From: an uncultured bacterium
GTDB lineage: Bacteria; Actinomycetota; Coriobacteriia; Coriobacteriales; Coriobacteriaceae
Assembly: GCA_905215765.1 (NCBI GenBank)
Contig: CAJMRP010000014.1
Span: forward strand, 1 to 23,902
DNA: 23,902 bases
Reading direction: 5' to 3'
Part shown: piece after piece, positions 6,874 through 14,909 of the stretch
How the letters are laid out: each line of letters begins with the position of its first letter
Position numbering within the stretch: position 1 is the first letter of the stretch
Notes under the pieces: generated by a model
Seen by the model: the letters and a program-made list of their open reading frames with translations, nothing else
Told to the model about the DNA's origin: nothing
Databases searched by the model: none
Made by a program: the position numbers and the translations under genes

Positions 6874-8142
6874 ATGAATACCGAGCTGTTTGATATCAAG
6901 ATTCGCGCTGTCGAGGGTGGCGTTACGGCTGCGGCTGGTTTTAAGGCTGCAGGCATCCACGCTGGGTTCCGCAAGAACCCCGAGCGTCTGGATTACGCGC
7001 TCGTCGTGCCCGATAAACCCTGTCCCGGCGCCGGCGTGTTTACCACCAATCGCTTTTGCGCGGCGCCCGTGCAGGTGAGCCGTGCCAACCTGGGCGGTGC
7101 CGACAAGGGCTATGGCGTCATCGCCGGCGTTTCGGTCAACTCTGGCAATGCCAACGCCGCTACGGGTGAGACCGGCCTTGCATGCGCGCGCGAGACCTGC
7201 AACATCGCATCGCAGGTCATCGGCTGCGAGCCCCAGCAGATTCTGGTTGCCTCCACGGGTGTGATTGGCCAGATTCTGCCGATCGACACGTTTGAGACCG
7301 CCATTCCTGCTGCCTACGAGGCACTCTCTGCCCACGGTGGCGCCGATGCCGCTCGCGCCATCATGACGACCGACACGCACTCCAAGGAGTACGCCGTGTC
7401 CTACGTCAGTGAGGCTGCGGGTCATGCGGGCAATGTCTATACGGTAGGCGGAATGTGCAAGGGCTCGGGCATGATCATGCCCAACATGGCCACCATGATC
7501 GCAGTTATCACCACCGATGCCCCCGTCGAGCCTGCGGCACTTCATGCCCTGCTGCTCTCGACCGTCAAGCAGACCTTTAATAGGGTGACGGTCGATTCCG
7601 ACACCTCGACCAACGACACCTGCATCATGCTTGCCTCCGGCGTCGCTGCCGCGGATGCCGAGCCCATCGTCAAGGGTTCCGATGCCTTTGACGAGTTGGC
7701 ATTTGCCGTGCACGAGGTGTGCGAGAGCCTGGCGCGCAACATCGCCGCCGATGGTGAGGGCGCATCCAAGCTTGTTACGGTCAACGTTACCGGCGCCGTG
7801 AACGACGAGGAGGCCGATATCGCCGCCCGTGCCGTTGCCAACTCGCCGCTCGTTAAGACTTGCATCGCCGGCCACGACTGCAACTGGGGCCGCGTTGCTA
7901 TGGCGCTTGGCAAGTGCGGCGTGAAGTTTAATCAGGAAGACGTTTCCATCGACATGATGGGCATGCCTGTCTGTCGCGACGGTCTGACTGTTCCCTTTGA
8001 CGAGGACGAGGCTCTACGACGTTTCGAGGCGCCCGAGATCGTGATCTCGGCCGACCTGGGCGCAGGCGACGCGGCAACGACCGTGTGGACCTGCGACCTC
8101 ACGCATGAGTATATCTCCATCAACGGCGACTACCGTTCCTAG
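6874..8142 (+). CDS. argJ: bifunctional ornithine acetyltransferase / N-acetylglutamate synthase
   Basis: ArgJ moves the acetyl group from N-acetylornithine to glutamate, making the pathway cyclic; many versions also use acetyl-CoA. The precursor cleaves itself before the Thr in the NMATMIAV motif (Thr207 here). The preceding CKGSGMIMPN block and the SVNSGNANAATGETGL block are both typical. The C-terminus THEYISINGDYRS ends the usual way. I chose the ATG at 6874 because AAGGAG (6857-6862) is then 11 bases upstream. The ATG three codons earlier (6865) lies only 2 bases after it and is less likely. The presence of argJ, with no argE or argA seen here, suggests the acetyl-recycling pathway. It is followed by argB after 81 bases. 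Confidence 0.95.
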   Translation: MNTELFDIKIRAVEGGVTAAAGFKAAGIHAGFRKNPERLDYALVVPDKPCPGAGVFTTNRFCAAPVQVSRANLGGADKGYGVIAGVSVNSGNANAATGETGLACARETCNIASQVIGCEPQQILVASTGVIGQILPIDTFETAIPAAYEALSAHGGADAARAIMTTDTHSKEYAVSYVSEAAGHAGNVYTVGGMCKGSGMIMPNMATMIAVITTDAPVEPAALHALLLSTVKQTFNRVTVDSDTSTNDTCIMLASGVAAADAEPIVKGSDAFDELAFAVHEVCESLARNIAADGEGASKLVTVNVTGAVNDEEADIAARAVANSPLVKTCIAGHDCNWGRVAMALGKCGVKFNQEDVSIDMMGMPVCRDGLTVPFDEDEALRRFEAPEIVISADLGAGDAATTVWTCDLTHEYISINGDYRS

Positions 8143-8223
8143 ATTCCGGGCACGCTGCGCATCTTGCCGCGATTGCGGACAGCGGAGCACGGCGCGATAA
8201 CGATACGAAAGACGAGGCAGATT

Positions 8224-9204
8224 ATGAAATTCGCACGAGATTGTCGTTCGAGCGAATCCAACGAAGCAACCGCGCAGCTGCTGTTCGAAGCGCTGCCGTG
8301 GATTAAGAACCTGACCGGCAAGACGGTTGTTATCAAATATGGCGGAGCCGCCATGGTTGATGAGCAGCTGCGCCGCGACGTGATGAGCGACATCGTTTTG
8401 CTCAAGATCATCGGTATGCGCCCCGTTATCGTGCACGGCGGCGGCAAGGCCATCAACGAGGCACTCAGCCACTACGACATCCCCGTCGAGTTTAAGAACG
8501 GCCAGCGTGTGACCACGCCGGCGACTATGGATATCGTGCGCGAGGTGCTGGGCGGCAAGGTTAACCAGGAGCTGGTTGCTGCCATCAACCACCACGGCAA
8601 CCTGGCCGTGGGCGTGTCGGGCAGCGATGCCGGCACGCTCATCGCCGAGCCGCTCGACCCCGAGCTCGGTCGCGTGGGCAAAGTGACGCACGTCAACACC
8701 GACTATATCGAGCGCTTACTCGATAGCGAGTACATCCCCGTCATCGCTACCGTCGCGGCGGGGGAGGACGGCGGTTTCTTCAACATCAACGCCGATACCG
8801 CCGCCGGTGCCGTTGCCGCGGCGCTCCACGCGCATAAGGCAATCTTTTTGACCGACGTCGATGGCCTGTACAAGGACTTTAGCGACAAGGACTCGCTTAT
8901 CTCCAACCTAACGCTCGACGAGGTCAACGAAATGCTCTACGGCGGCGAGGTCGATAAGGGCATGATTCCTAAGCTGCGTGCGGCCGTCGATGCGCTTACC
9001 GGCGGCGTATTTCGTGCCCACATCATTAACGGTACCACGCCGCATTCGCTGCTCCTGGAGCTGCTGACCGATGCCGGCGTCGGCACCGTGATCCATTCCA
9101 CCGAGACGGCTTACGAGTTCGATACGCATCCGCATCCGCTTTCGACGTTTGCTGCGCGTCTGACCGAGAACCTTGACGAGGTCGAGAAGCTTCAGACGGT
9201 CTAG
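8224..9204 (+). CDS. argB: acetylglutamate kinase
   Basis: Phosphorylates N-acetylglutamate with ATP, the usual control point of arginine synthesis. It has 326 residues, somewhat longer than the common 260-300. An N-terminal extension (MKFARDCRSSESNEATAQLL) resembles the helix that arginine-sensitive hexameric enzymes use for feedback inhibition. Amino-acid kinase motifs are TVVIKYGGAAM, VHGGGKAINEAL, NINADTAAGAVAAAL and GMIPKLRAAVDAL. The ATG at 8224 is preferred over a TTG 60 bases upstream because GAGGCAG provides a ribosome-binding site and the extra 20 residues look unrelated to the family. Sensitivity to arginine is inferred, not shown. Confidence 0.94.
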   Translation: MKFARDCRSSESNEATAQLLFEALPWIKNLTGKTVVIKYGGAAMVDEQLRRDVMSDIVLLKIIGMRPVIVHGGGKAINEALSHYDIPVEFKNGQRVTTPATMDIVREVLGGKVNQELVAAINHHGNLAVGVSGSDAGTLIAEPLDPELGRVGKVTHVNTDYIERLLDSEYIPVIATVAAGEDGGFFNINADTAAGAVAAALHAHKAIFLTDVDGLYKDFSDKDSLISNLTLDEVNEMLYGGEVDKGMIPKLRAAVDALTGGVFRAHIINGTTPHSLLLELLTDAGVGTVIHSTETAYEFDTHPHPLSTFAARLTENLDEVEKLQTV

Positions 9205-9273
9205 CTGACCCGCAGCCGCCCCATTCCTGCACCCATAGCCCCGCGCCGTCTGGCGCCCAACGAAAGGCATCCC

Positions 9274-10557
9274 ATGTCACTTGCAGCTCAGCAATCGCTT
9301 GAATCCCATTACGTTATGCATACCTTTGGTCGCTCTCCGGTCGAGTTTGTCGAGGGTCACGGCATGAAGCTCACCGGCGACGATGGCCGTGAGTACCTCG
9401 ACTTTCTTGCCGGCATCGGCGTGTGCAGCCTAGGTCATGGCAACCTGGCTGTGCTCTCGGCGCTCGAGGCACAGACCAGAAAGCTCATGCATGTCTCCAA
9501 TTACTTCTACATCGAGCAGCGCGGACAGGTCGCGGCGCTGCTGTCCAAGCTTGCTAACGACGACGTAGATGGTGCGCGCGTGCTTGCCGATGCCATTGTC
9601 GCCGGCGATGAGACCACGGCAGCTGCTCTTGGTGCCCCGGCTGCGGATGAGCAGGTTTGGGAGACCTTCTTTGCCAACTCTGGCGCCGAGGCCAACGAAG
9701 GCTCGATGAAGCTCGCGCGCCTGTACGCCAAGCGTGCCGGTAATGGCGGCAACACCATCGTGTGCATGCGCGGCGGCTTCCACGGCCGTACGCTCGAGAC
9801 CATTGCCGCCACCATGCAGGATTGGCTGCAGGACAGCTTCCGCCCGCTGCCGGGTGGCTTTGTGGCCTGCACGCCCAACGATGCGGATGAGCTGCGTGCG
9901 ATCTTTAAGCAGCTGGGGAGCGAAATTTGTGCCGTGATGCTCGAGCCGATCCAGGGTGAGAGCGGTGTGCATCCCATGACCGAGGAGTTTATGGCTACGG
10001 CGCGCGACTTGGCGCACGAGGTGGGTGCCGTGCTTATCGCCGACGAGGTCCAGTGCGGCATCTTCCGCTCCGGCAAGCCATTTGCATTCCAGACCTATGG
10101 CGTGGAGCCCGACATCATGAGCCTTGCCAAGGGCATTGCCGACGGCGTGCCCATGGGTGCCGTCGTGGCAAAGAAGGAGATTGCCGACGTGTTTAAGCCG
10201 GGCGACCACGGCTCGACCTTTGGCGGTAGCTGCTTGGCCATCGCGGCGTGCGCCGCGACGCTCTCCGCGCTCGTGCGCGGCGATTATGCCGACCATGCTG
10301 CCAAGGTAGGCGCCTATATGGAGGCAAAGCTCGCCAAGCTGCCGCACGTGACCGAGGTGCGTGGCCGCGGCTTGATGCTCGGCTGTGATTTGGATGATGC
10401 CGTGGGCGACGCGCATGATGTTGTTGCCCGCGCGCTGGCCGCCGGTGCCGTGATCAACGCTACAGGTGCGCATACGCTGCGTTTCCTGCCGCCACTTGTC
10501 TGCGAAGAAGCCGACGTGGACAGCCTGATCGAGATCCTGTCGGATGTCTTGGGCTAA
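9274..10557 (+). CDS. argD: acetylornithine aminotransferase with an inserted segment
   Basis: A PLP-dependent class III aminotransferase that turns N-acetylglutamate semialdehyde into N-acetylornithine. Recognisable blocks are FLAGIGVCSLGHGN, FFANSGAEANEGSMKLAR, GGFHGRTLETIAAT, LEPIQGESGV and IADEVQCGIFRSG. The PLP-binding Lys286 is in SLAKGIADGVPMGAV. The protein is 427 residues, longer than most ArgD. The surplus is mainly an acidic segment of about 35 residues (about 92-126, containing GARVLADAIVAGDETTAA) inserted just before FFANSGAE, where most family members have only a few residues. The frame is continuous and the catalytic motifs are intact, so the enzyme should be active. It is the last gene of the cluster; no argF or argG follows here. 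Confidence 0.93.
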   Translation: MSLAAQQSLESHYVMHTFGRSPVEFVEGHGMKLTGDDGREYLDFLAGIGVCSLGHGNLAVLSALEAQTRKLMHVSNYFYIEQRGQVAALLSKLANDDVDGARVLADAIVAGDETTAAALGAPAADEQVWETFFANSGAEANEGSMKLARLYAKRAGNGGNTIVCMRGGFHGRTLETIAATMQDWLQDSFRPLPGGFVACTPNDADELRAIFKQLGSEICAVMLEPIQGESGVHPMTEEFMATARDLAHEVGAVLIADEVQCGIFRSGKPFAFQTYGVEPDIMSLAKGIADGVPMGAVVAKKEIADVFKPGDHGSTFGGSCLAIAACAATLSALVRGDYADHAAKVGAYMEAKLAKLPHVTEVRGRGLMLGCDLDDAVGDAHDVVARALAAGAVINATGAHTLRFLPPLVCEEADVDSLIEILSDVLG

Positions 10558-10642
10558 CGCGGCGCAATAACTCAATTTGGACCGGATTCCGGACTGCGGA
10601 CGTGCCCTATGCGGCATGATTCAGCGGTCTGGAGCCCGTTTT

Positions 10643-10661
10643 GCCTTAGATTTGCTAAGGC
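10643..10661. other. small hairpin downstream of argD
   Basis: GCCTTAG (10643-10649) pairs with CTAAGGC (10655-10661) around the loop ATTTG. There is no T tract, so it is a weak candidate for 3'-end formation of the arg mRNA. No protein gene is visible from 10558 to 11246. Confidence 0.4.
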
Positions 10662-10673
10662 AGGGAGACCTGC

Positions 10674-10890
10674 TGGTCAAAAAACATCAAATATGAGTAC
10701 TGTTACCGATTTGGTAGCAGCAATTTTGGACTAATAAGGCCAGATGGCAAGTCGAAATGGCGATGAATACACGATTTTGATCTGACTGTTAGTCCTTATA
10801 ATGGACATATGTTGCGTAACCTAAGCAAGCACTATCTGTTTATATGTTGCAAGCAAAGTAGCAGTACTCATTTTTGCCATTTTTTGACCA
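10674..10890. repeat. 217-bp AT-rich element with 33-bp inverted ends
   Basis: The arms 10674-10706 and 10858-10890 are inverted copies, 28 of 33 positions identical. Each begins TGGTCAAAAAA and contains ATGAGTACTG. The 151-bp interior is AT-rich, contains a perfect TATAAT (10797-10802) and two copies of ATATGTTGC, and has no credible gene. The left arm can also fold with the bases after it (CTGTTACC-GATTT-GGTAGCAG). No clear target-site duplication is visible. It may be a MITE-like element or a paired regulatory site. It shares a core with the 636-755 element. Confidence 0.7.
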
Positions 10891-10942
10891 CGGCCTTTGC
10901 GATAGATGTGCTGGCGGGTTCGAATCCCATGCGCTGGGCCCA

Positions 10943-10974
10943 AACAAAAAACGGTCCCCTTGCGAGGACCGTTT
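10943..10974 (-). terminator. intrinsic terminator of tRNA-Val
   Basis: On the minus strand AAACGGTCC pairs with GGACCGTTT (10966-10974 with 10949-10957) and is followed by a run of T. It lies 10 bases past the tRNA 3' end. Confidence 0.85.
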
Positions 10975-10983
10975 CCAATTCAG

Positions 10984-11059
10984 TGGTGGGCGATGAGGGA
11001 TTCGAACCCCCAGCCTTGTGCGTGTAAAGCACCTGCGCTAACCGTTGCGCCAATCGCCC
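10984..11059 (-). tRNA. tRNA-Val (anticodon TAC), CCA encoded
   Basis: Read on the minus strand, it begins GGGCGATTGGCGCAACGG and has the D-arm sequence GCGCAACGGTTAGCGC. The anticodon loop TTTACAC (anticodon TAC) sits on a GTGC/GCAC stem, and the T arm is GGGGGTTCGAATCCC. The acceptor stem closes with ATCGCCC, followed by A and an encoded CCA at 10984-10986. The outermost anticodon-stem pair is G-A, a minor oddity. A TATACT -10 box on the minus strand lies at 11070-11075. It is the only complete minus-strand gene in the window. Confidence 0.93.
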
Positions 11060-11189
11060 GTGCGGAGAGAGTATAGCAAAACAATCGCCTCATTCACCTC
11101 ATATCCATTAAAGGTAACTGGCGCGTGTCACAGCGGAGCTGATTCAGTTGAGATTGCCTGAACATTCCGTCCCTCTTTACGCCCTCGGG

Positions 11190-11195
11190 TATACT
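11190..11195 (+). promoter_or_regulatory. probable -10 box of asnB
   Basis: TATACT lies 51 bases before the asnB start; no good -35 is found at 16-18 bases upstream. It is proposed because the gene stands alone behind an opposite-strand tRNA and needs its own promoter. Confidence 0.35.
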
Positions 11196-11246
11196 CAAAA
11201 GCTACTGATTCGATTTGATGCCCAGCAACAGCAGAGGGGATAGTAT

Positions 11247-13127
11247 ATGTGCGGTTTTGTCGGTTTTGTCGGTGGGACGGATAACCAATCCGAGGTGCTC
11301 ACCAAGATGATGGACCGCATCGTCCATCGCGGTCCCGACATGGGCGGTCAGTTTATCGACGGCCGCGTTGCCCTCGGCTTCCGCCGCCTGTCGATCCTCG
11401 ACCTGACCGAGGCTGGCGCCCAACCCATGGCCAACGAGGACGGTAGCGTCGTCATTGTCTTCAACGGCGAGATCTACAACTTCCAAGAACTCCGTTCCGA
11501 GCTCGAGGCCAAGGGCTACAAGTTCCACTGCGGCGCCGACACCGAGAGCCTCCTGCACGGCTACGAGGAGTGGGGCGAGGCCGTCCTCGATCGCCTGCGC
11601 GGTATGTACGCCTTCGTCATCTGGGACAAAAAGAAGAACAAGCTTTTTGGCGCCCGCGACATCTTTGGCATCAAGCCGCTCTACTACTATCCCATGGCCG
11701 ATGCGGGCGACGGCGCTCCGGGCGTGCTCTTTGGTTCCGAGATCAAGAGCTTCCTGGACTACCCGCACTTCCACAAGGCGGTCAACAAAAAGGCCCTGCG
11801 TCCGTACATGACGCTGCAGTATTCGGCAACCGAGGAGACCTTCTTCGAGGGTGTCTACAAGCTGCCGCCGGCGCACTACTTTACCGTCGATATCCCGACC
11901 GGCAAGATGAACATCGAGCGCTACTGGGATTGCGATTACTCTGCCGTCGAGAAGCCGTTCGAAGAGTATGTCGATGAGCTGGACGAGGTCGTGCACGAGA
12001 GTGTCGAGGCCCATCGTATCGCCGACGTCAAGGTCGCGTCGTTCCTCTCCGGTGGCGTCGACTCCAGCTACATCGCCGCTTGCCTTATGCCCGACAAGAC
12101 CTTCTCGGTGGGCTTTGACTACAAGAACTTTAACGAGACCAACTACGCCAAGGAGCTTTCCGATAAGCTCGGCGTCGAAAACGTTCGCAAGATGATTACC
12201 GCCGACGAGTTCTTCGGTGCGCTCGAGGACATCCAGTATCACATGGACGAGCCGCAGTCCAACCTGTCTTCCGTGCCGCTGTGGTTCTTGGCCGAGATGG
12301 CCCGCAAGGACGTTACCGTCGTGCTTTCGGGCGAAGGCGCCGACGAACTCTTTGGCGGCTACGCCTACTACGAGGATACGGTCCCGGTGCGCAAGTACAA
12401 AAAGATGGTGCCGCTGCCCGTCCGTCGCGCGCTCGGTAACCTGGCGCTGCATATGCCGTACTTCAAGGGACATAACTTCCTGGTCAAGGGTGCCGAGATC
12501 CCCGAGAAGTCGTTCCTGGGACAGGCTCTGGTATGGCCGGAGCGCGAGGTCGACGGCGTGCTCAAGCCCGAGTACAACACCGGCGACGGCGCCTTCGAGC
12601 TCGCTGCACCCATCTACGCACGCGTGAAGGGTCAGCCCGAACTGGTCAAGAAGCAGTACCTGGACATGAACATGTGGCTCCCGGGCGACATTCTGCTCAA
12701 GGCCGACAAGATGTGCATGGCACACTCGCTGGAGCTGCGCGTGCCTTTCCTGGACCGCAAAGTCATGGAGTTCGCCGAGCACATTCCCGACCGCTACCGC
12801 ATCAACGAGAACGGCAACAAACAGGTACTCCGCCACGCTGCCAACAAGTCGCTGCCCGATGAGTGGGCCACCCGTCCCAAGGTGGGCTTCCCGGTGCCGA
12901 TTGTCTACTGGCTGCGCGAGCAAAAGTGGTACGACTATGTCAAGGAGTACTTCACCGCGCCGTGGGCAAGCGAGTTCTTCGATACCGACGAGCTCATGCA
13001 CCTGCTCGATCTGCACTTTGCGGGCAAGGGCGATTTCCAGCGCAAGATCTATACGCCGCTCGTGTTCCTGGTGTGGTACAAGCGCTTCTTTATCGACGAG
13101 GACCAGCCCGCTGTTCAGGCTGCCTAG
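11247..13127 (+). CDS. asnB: glutamine-hydrolysing asparagine synthetase
   Basis: Makes asparagine from aspartate, ATP and glutamine nitrogen. The ATG is followed directly by Cys2, the N-terminal nucleophile of class II glutaminases (MCGFVGFVGG), which fixes the start. AGAGGGG is the ribosome-binding site. The glutaminase domain (about 2-210) shows RGPDMGGQF, RRLSILDL and FNGEIYNFQELR. The synthetase domain has the pyrophosphatase loop SGGVDSS at 268-274, GEGADELFGGY, and KADKMCMAHSLELRVPFLD. The 626-residue length is usual for the AsnB/AsnO type. It is monocistronic: a terminator follows and the upstream gene is a tRNA on the other strand. An amidotransferase acting on another acceptor is possible for this family, but the motifs fit asparagine synthesis. 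Confidence 0.95.
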   Translation: MCGFVGFVGGTDNQSEVLTKMMDRIVHRGPDMGGQFIDGRVALGFRRLSILDLTEAGAQPMANEDGSVVIVFNGEIYNFQELRSELEAKGYKFHCGADTESLLHGYEEWGEAVLDRLRGMYAFVIWDKKKNKLFGARDIFGIKPLYYYPMADAGDGAPGVLFGSEIKSFLDYPHFHKAVNKKALRPYMTLQYSATEETFFEGVYKLPPAHYFTVDIPTGKMNIERYWDCDYSAVEKPFEEYVDELDEVVHESVEAHRIADVKVASFLSGGVDSSYIAACLMPDKTFSVGFDYKNFNETNYAKELSDKLGVENVRKMITADEFFGALEDIQYHMDEPQSNLSSVPLWFLAEMARKDVTVVLSGEGADELFGGYAYYEDTVPVRKYKKMVPLPVRRALGNLALHMPYFKGHNFLVKGAEIPEKSFLGQALVWPEREVDGVLKPEYNTGDGAFELAAPIYARVKGQPELVKKQYLDMNMWLPGDILLKADKMCMAHSLELRVPFLDRKVMEFAEHIPDRYRINENGNKQVLRHAANKSLPDEWATRPKVGFPVPIVYWLREQKWYDYVKEYFTAPWASEFFDTDELMHLLDLHFAGKGDFQRKIYTPLVFLVWYKRFFIDEDQPAVQAA

Positions 13128-13153
13128 CCTCGGCTTACGAACGCCTGCGCGTA

Positions 13154-13177
13154 ACGGCTCCTCCGGGAGCCGTTTTT
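13154..13177 (+). terminator. intrinsic terminator of asnB
   Basis: ACGGCTCC and GGAGCCGT pair around a TCCG loop, followed by TTTTT. It lies 26 bases after the asnB stop. Confidence 0.9.
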
Positions 13178-13239
13178 GCGTGGGTGCGTTTCAGTTACTA
13201 TAAAAACCGTCCCTGCCAAATGGTTGAGAAAGGTGAAAG

Positions 13240-14802
13240 ATGCACCATTCGGATTCCGCGACCGTGACCACGGTCGATACGCTTGCCAAACTGCTCGATG
13301 TGTGCGGCGAGCTGCGCGCATCAGAGCAGGTTGACGAGCGTGCCGTGACCGGCTGCTCGTTTGATTCGCGCGCGGTCTCGGCAGGTGACGTGTTCTTTTG
13401 CAAAGGTGCTGCCTTTAAGCCCGCGTTTTTGAGCATGGCGCTCGATGCGGGCGCCGTCGCATTTGTGTGCGAGGAGTCGCTGGTCGAGTCTCTGGAGCCG
13501 CTGGCGCAGGAGAGCGGTGCTGCGATGCTGGTTGTTGATAGTGTTCGCACGGCCATGGCCCTGTTGCCGCCGGAGGTCTACGATCGTCCCGACCACGATG
13601 TCAAGATCGTGGGCATCACCGGCACCAAGGGAAAGACCACGGCCGCTTTTATGCTCCAGTCGATTATCAAAGCGGCGGGCGAGTCCTGCGGCATGATCGG
13701 CTCGGTGAGTACCGACGATGGCATCGAGTGCTACGAGAGCACCAATACTACGCCCGAGGCCCCCGAGGTTTGGCGCCATATCGCCAACTGTCGCACGTCC
13801 GGTCGCCAGTCCATGGTCATGGAGGTTTCGAGCCAGGCGCTCAAGTACCAACGCGTCGAGAATCTGCCGTTTGACGTGGCGTGCTTCCTCAACATCGGCC
13901 GCGACCACATCTCGCCGATCGAACACCCCACGTTTGAGGATTATTTTGAGAGCAAACTCAGGATCTTTGACCAGGCAAAGACCGCCGTGGTGAATCTGGG
14001 CACCGAAGAGGTCGACCGTGTGCTGGAGGCAGCGTCGACGGCCGAGCGCTTGGTGACCGTTGGTGTCGAGCATCCCGAGGCAAGCCTGTGGGCGAGCGAC
14101 GTACGCATGGTCGGCTTTAGCATCGAGTTCAACTTGCATGGCCTGTGTGCCGACGAGTCCGAGGCGGGGGAGAAGATCCTGCTGGGTATCGCGGGAGACT
14201 TTAACGTGGAGAACGCGCTGGTCGCTATCGCCGCCGCGCGCGAGATCGGCATCGGTATCGAGGCCATCAAGAAGGGCCTCTCCAAACTGCGTGTGCCGGG
14301 CCGTATGGAGGTCGTGGAGTCGAAGGACGGCCGCGTGATCTGCGTCGTTGACTATGCGCATAACCAGCTTTCGTTCCGTTCGCTTTTCTCGTCGGTCAAG
14401 CGCGCGTTTCCCGCTAGTCCCGTCATTGCGGTGTTTGGCGCTGCCGGCGGCAAGGCGCAGGAGCGCCGCGAGCAGCTTCCGCGCGAGGCCGCACCATATT
14501 CCGACCTGATGATCTTTGCCAACGAGGATCCAGCTCACGAGGACCCGATGAAGGTCTGTCGCGAGCTTGCCGAGCATGTTCCCGACGATACGCCGAACAA
14601 GATCATCCTCGACCGCGAAGCCGCTGTGCATGCGGCGTTCAAGGCGGCGCGCGAGGAGTACGTCAACCCCGATGCTCCTACCATTGTCTTGCTGCTGGCA
14701 AAGGGTGACGAGGAGCTCATGCACGTGGGCGACGAGTTCGTGCCCATCGAGAGCGACCTTTCGCTGGCCAATCGCCTGATCGATGTTACCCAGTTTGACT
14801 AA
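13240..14802 (+). CDS. murE: MurE-type UDP-MurNAc-tripeptide ligase, third residue uncertain
   Basis: An ATP-dependent Mur ligase, 520 residues, that should add the third amino acid to UDP-MurNAc-L-Ala-D-Glu in the cytoplasm. The N-terminal domain has CSFDSRAVSAGDVFFC. The P-loop is GITGTKGKTT at 125-134. The central domain has STNTTPEAPEV, MEVSSQALKYQRV and NIGRDHISPIEHPTFEDYF. The C-terminal domain has VPGRMEVV and DYAHNQLSF. The DNPR motif that recognises meso-diaminopimelate is replaced: NEDPAHEDP at 428-436 lacks the arginine. This points to L-Lys or L-Orn rather than diaminopimelate, or to a paralogue with another role. SSQAL in place of SSHAL and the long SPIEHP loop also mark a distinct subgroup. 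AGAAAGGTG precedes the ATG. A 13-bp hairpin follows. Confidence 0.82.
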   Translation: MHHSDSATVTTVDTLAKLLDVCGELRASEQVDERAVTGCSFDSRAVSAGDVFFCKGAAFKPAFLSMALDAGAVAFVCEESLVESLEPLAQESGAAMLVVDSVRTAMALLPPEVYDRPDHDVKIVGITGTKGKTTAAFMLQSIIKAAGESCGMIGSVSTDDGIECYESTNTTPEAPEVWRHIANCRTSGRQSMVMEVSSQALKYQRVENLPFDVACFLNIGRDHISPIEHPTFEDYFESKLRIFDQAKTAVVNLGTEEVDRVLEAASTAERLVTVGVEHPEASLWASDVRMVGFSIEFNLHGLCADESEAGEKILLGIAGDFNVENALVAIAAAREIGIGIEAIKKGLSKLRVPGRMEVVESKDGRVICVVDYAHNQLSFRSLFSSVKRAFPASPVIAVFGAAGGKAQERREQLPREAAPYSDLMIFANEDPAHEDPMKVCRELAEHVPDDTPNKIILDREAAVHAAFKAAREEYVNPDAPTIVLLLAKGDEELMHVGDEFVPIESDLSLANRLIDVTQFD

Positions 14803-14811
14803 TGAACCATG

Positions 14812-14844
14812 ATGGCGGCGGCGCCCTGAGTGCGCTGTCGCCAT
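14812..14844 (+). terminator. 13-bp GC-rich hairpin after murE
   Basis: The arms 14812-14824 and 14832-14844 pair over 13 bp with two G-T pairs and a 7-base loop. There is no T tract, so termination is uncertain. Confidence 0.4.
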
Positions 14845-14909
14845 AAGCGTGTTCCCTCAATCAAAACATGCCGTCCAAGTCCAAACCCTTCTACGTAAAC
14901 GGAGTAACC

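Noticed and set aside
11202..13016. 604-codon open frame opposite asnB
   Set aside because: Antisense shadow of asnB with no family signature.
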